Source of the DNA: an uncultured Myxococcales bacterium
GTDB lineage: Bacteria; Myxococcota_A; UBA9042; DTJE01
Assembly: GCA_903936705.1 (NCBI GenBank)
Contig: CAIZWN010000076.1
Coordinates: 1-64,000 of the forward strand
DNA: 64,000 nt
Reading direction: 5' to 3'
Shown here: positions 61,750 through 64,000 of the stretch, piece by piece
How positions within the stretch are numbered: position 1 is the first letter of the stretch
How the letters are laid out: every line of letters starts with the position of its first letter
Program-made: the position numbers and the translations under genes
The notes under the pieces: generated by a model
Databases searched by the model: none
Told to the model about the DNA's origin: nothing
What the model saw: only the letters and a program-made list of their open reading frames with translations

Positions 61750-63918
61750 CATGCATCTCAACGGTCCCTCACGCGCAATCTGTGCGGACAGAATTTCATC
61801 GGCAAAGAACTGCCCTGCATAGCAGTTTCCCTGCTGGTAGTAGAAGCGCGGATGATCTGACGGAGGCAGCGTCTGGTCCGATTCCCAGGGAAACCACCGC
61901 TGGCCAGGTCGTCCTACGGCGGCCGACAGATACTGTGTCGGTGCGGAAAAGGCCAGGTCGATGTTCAGACGTGGCGAACGATAGGTGTAGTAGATCTCGG
62001 CATCGTCAGGAAGTTGTGGCAGGACCCTCAGCAGGAATTGGAATTCGTGATCGATGGTTCGCGGATACGTGATTTCCCGCATGGGGTCGATCGTAGTGAT
62101 TGCCACGGCCAGCAGCGCGATCGTTGCCGATAGGGCGGGCCATGCCACAGTCCACTTCCAGAAACTCAAGAGCCACTTGCCGACCCGGGTCAGTCGGTCC
62201 AAGCCGTATCCGGCCAGTATTGCGGCGAAGGGCATGGTCAAGGTGTGGTATCGGGCGATTGCGAGGTTCTGATCGACGGCCGAAAGGGATCTAACCGGCC
62301 ATGCGATCACAGCAAGCGCCGCCATCGCCCACAGGACCATCCTTTCTCGGCGCAGCAGTCCAATGACCGAGCCGATCACCAGCAGGGCGATCGTGGCGGT
62401 TGCCGTGTATTCGGGATTCAGCCAGATCTGTTGTTTCGACAGGAAATCATTGAAACCGACTCTTGTGATCCCGGGAACGTAGCTGCTCCAGAACGACCGA
62501 ATCAGAACGAAAAAGTACGGAATCCAGATGGCGCCGACAATGGCATGTGCAGTCACGGCCTCTCGGAAGCGCCTTCCAGATTTTTTGCCTCCGGCCCTCT
62601 GGTCGTACAACGACGCCATTGTCATCATCGATGCGATCGGCAGCAGCAGGATGCCTTCCGGACGGGTATGGAAACAGAGGGTTGCCGCAATGGCATACAG
62701 GGTCAGATATCTCCGTAATCCATAACGGTGATACTGCGCGAGGGGCAACAAGGCCGCTATGGCCAGCAGAAGCATGTAGGACTGTCGGTTGCCCTCGCCG
62801 GAGAACCGGACCATGAGGGGGTGTGCCGCAATCAGGATGCCGGATGCTGCAGCCGCGATGGGGCTCAACCCGATCGTCTTGGCAAGGAGGACCAGCAGTA
62901 CGGGAGCCAGCGAACCCAGGACCAGTTGGGTCGCTATCGAGGTTTCGAAGTCGCGCCCTACGAAGCGGGAAACCAGCTGGATGAGTCCGCCAGGGCTGCT
63001 CCCGTGCACCCCGCCACAGAATTCCGGTGGCACAAAGAAGCCCCCCTGATTCCAGACAATCTCGCCCGGCCCCCAAGTCGCCATACTCCAGCGAAGGCCA
63101 AGTGCGGCCGAGAACAGGAAGGCCAGGAAAATCGAGTGGGACAAGGAGCCGTGGCGGAGGCCGTAACGGAGGCCGCGGCAGGCATCCCACGCCCATCCGA
63201 GCAACATCAGCAACCACAATGCTTCCATCGCTCTGACGAGAAGGACGCAACCGTTGAAAGGGGCATTCCCGACTACGAGCCAGCCTGCCGCCATCAACAG
63301 GGTCGATGGCAAGCTTTTGATCCCGGATTCGAGGCGGGTGGAGATTGCCTCTGCGCCAGCCCAATAGGCCGGCTGTGGGTCGTCAGTCATGGGATTCGAA
63401 GTTGCCTTTGTTGCTATGGGATTCGAAGTTGCCTCTGCGACTGCAGAAGGCGTCGGTGCGTAGGATCTAGGATGCCTCCAAACATTGCGAGCGTCTCGAT
63501 CCGCCATCAGGGTCGCGAGCGCGACGAGAACTTGACGAGCCCCGGCAAGCTTCGTGTCGGTCTGCAACTGGAAGTGCGCCGTGCCGATACAGCCCGGACA
63601 AGGCGCATCGCGGGAAAGCAGCCGGACCTGGACCTTGTTGCTGCTGTTTTCGTTGGCATATGTTGCGTCGATCCGATCCTTCCCTATCGACATCCCTGCC
63701 AGGCTGAAGCCCATCATCTCCAGAAGATCTCCGGGACGTGGTTTCAGGATCTGGAACAGGTAGTCCTCGTTCCCCGGTTCCACGATGAATTCTGAGCTTG
63801 ACTCAAGGGCAGCGGTCTCGACAAAGGCCTTTGAAAGGGTGGATTCGTCGGCGACAACGGAACCGGCCGGGCAGGCGACCAGGAGGATGGCGACCAGAAG
63901 CGACCTGGCTCCGTACAT
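61630..63918 (-). CDS. Large GT-C-like membrane protein with N-terminal periplasmic domain, paralogue
   Basis: 762 residues: signal peptide 1-23 (ending SVVA-D), a ~120-residue periplasmic domain with a C-P-G-C pair near 108, a linker containing a 27-bp duplication (encoded ATSNP twice), about ten transmembrane helices (~200-600) and a soluble tail. RFSGEGNRQSYMLLL and FHTRPEGILLLP are typical of GT39/PMT-like GT-C proteins. ATG 63918. Overlaps the 3' end of the convergent gene by 120 bp. Acceptor unknown. Confidence 0.72.
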   Translation of the reverse strand: MYGARSLLVAILLVACPAGSVVADESTLSKAFVETAALESSSEFIVEPGNEDYLFQILKPRPGDLLEMMGFSLAGMSIGKDRIDATYANENSSNKVQVRLLSRDAPCPGCIGTAHFQLQTDTKLAGARQVLVALATLMADRDARNVWRHPRSYAPTPSAVAEATSNPIATKATSNPMTDDPQPAYWAGAEAISTRLESGIKSLPSTLLMAAGWLVVGNAPFNGCVLLVRAMEALWLLMLLGWAWDACRGLRYGLRHGSLSHSIFLAFLFSAALGLRWSMATWGPGEIVWNQGGFFVPPEFCGGVHGSSPGGLIQLVSRFVGRDFETSIATQLVLGSLAPVLLVLLAKTIGLSPIAAAASGILIAAHPLMVRFSGEGNRQSYMLLLAIAALLPLAQYHRYGLRRYLTLYAIAATLCFHTRPEGILLLPIASMMTMASLYDQRAGGKKSGRRFREAVTAHAIVGAIWIPYFFVLIRSFWSSYVPGITRVGFNDFLSKQQIWLNPEYTATATIALLVIGSVIGLLRRERMVLWAMAALAVIAWPVRSLSAVDQNLAIARYHTLTMPFAAILAGYGLDRLTRVGKWLLSFWKWTVAWPALSATIALLAVAITTIDPMREITYPRTIDHEFQFLLRVLPQLPDDAEIYYTYRSPRLNIDLAFSAPTQYLSAAVGRPGQRWFPWESDQTLPPSDHPRFYYQQGNCYAGQFFADEILSAQIAREGPLRCMSAMARYGGSPVFTERIPAVRFQTEVYFMDPMTIGIYRMP
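63389..63437. repeat. 27-bp in-frame direct duplication
   Basis: atgggattcgaagttgcc occurs twice 27 bp apart, so nine residues are repeated in the linker of the minus-strand GT-C protein. Confidence 0.85.
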
Positions 63919-63955
63919 CGTGAAAATGTCCCCAGCCGAAGGGAAATGAACCTAA

Positions 63956-63978
63956 TCTTCGGGGTATCCTGTTGTCAA
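63956..63978 (-). promoter_or_regulatory. Shared upstream element, copy 2
   Basis: On the minus strand it begins TTGACAACAG and ends CCCCGAAGA, 37 bp before ATG 63918. It matches the element at 52599-52621 at 19 of 23 positions. The hexamer at 17-nt spacing is ttaggt (63950-63955), a poor -10. Confidence 0.5.
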
Positions 63979-64000
63979 GAATGGCTCTGGCTGCGACAGA

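Overview
The window is high-GC DNA from a Gram-negative bacterium: it encodes a TonB-dependent receptor, an outer-membrane porin, Sec signal peptides and lipoproteins. The Asp/Pro/Val-rich linkers behind two lipoprotein signals, the frequent GTG and TTG starts with strong GGAGG sites, and the abundance of cobalamin-binding radical SAM genes suggest an uncultivated Myxococcota/'Deltaproteobacteria'-type lineage. That placement is an inference, because no rRNA or taxonomic marker gene is present.

Layout. (1) 1-2.3 kb: the 5' part of a lipoprotein gene with a PTDVT repeat, then a truncated IS3 element fused to a truncated ISKra4-like element. (2) 2.4-28.9 kb, 'module A': a membrane/beta-propeller protein, a SPASM radical SAM enzyme, five cobalamin-binding (B12) radical SAM genes in tandem, an intact-ended IS701 insertion, an SGNH hydrolase, a GT2 glycosyltransferase, an alpha/alpha-toroid protein, WecB, two more B12 radical SAM genes, a second propeller protein, another SPASM enzyme, WecC, and a mosaic ORF built from duplicated fragments. 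(3) 28.9-50.2 kb, 'module B': three SPASM radical SAM genes, two B12 radical SAM genes, two DegT-type PLP enzymes, an SGNH hydrolase, a PP-loop ATPase with a cysteine-desulfurase-like enzyme, a second toroid protein, a second GT2, two carbamoyltransferases, an MBL-fold hydrolase, a GT-C membrane glycosyltransferase and small membrane proteins. (4) 50.3-64 kb: three large GT-C-like membrane proteins flanking an outer-membrane block (TonB receptor, glycosidase-like lipoprotein, porin, periplasmic cupin).

Working model (inference). The 14 radical SAM enzymes, UDP-ManNAcA synthesis (WecB/WecC), polyprenyl-phosphate-type GT2s, GT-C transferases, PLP enzymes, carbamoyltransferases, SGNH hydrolases and a probable sulfur-transfer pair look like one very large pathway. 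It would build and decorate a cell-surface glycan, glycolipid or lipid-linked saccharide, perhaps with aminoglycoside-like tailoring (C-methylation, deoxygenation or epimerisation, amination, O-carbamoylation, thiolation). Modules A and B share several paralogous gene types (SGNH, GT2, toroid, SPASM, B12 radical SAM), as if two related sub-pathways were stacked. Several short dispersed repeats and IS remnants mark recombination within the locus. No tRNA, rRNA, CRISPR array or phage gene was recognised.
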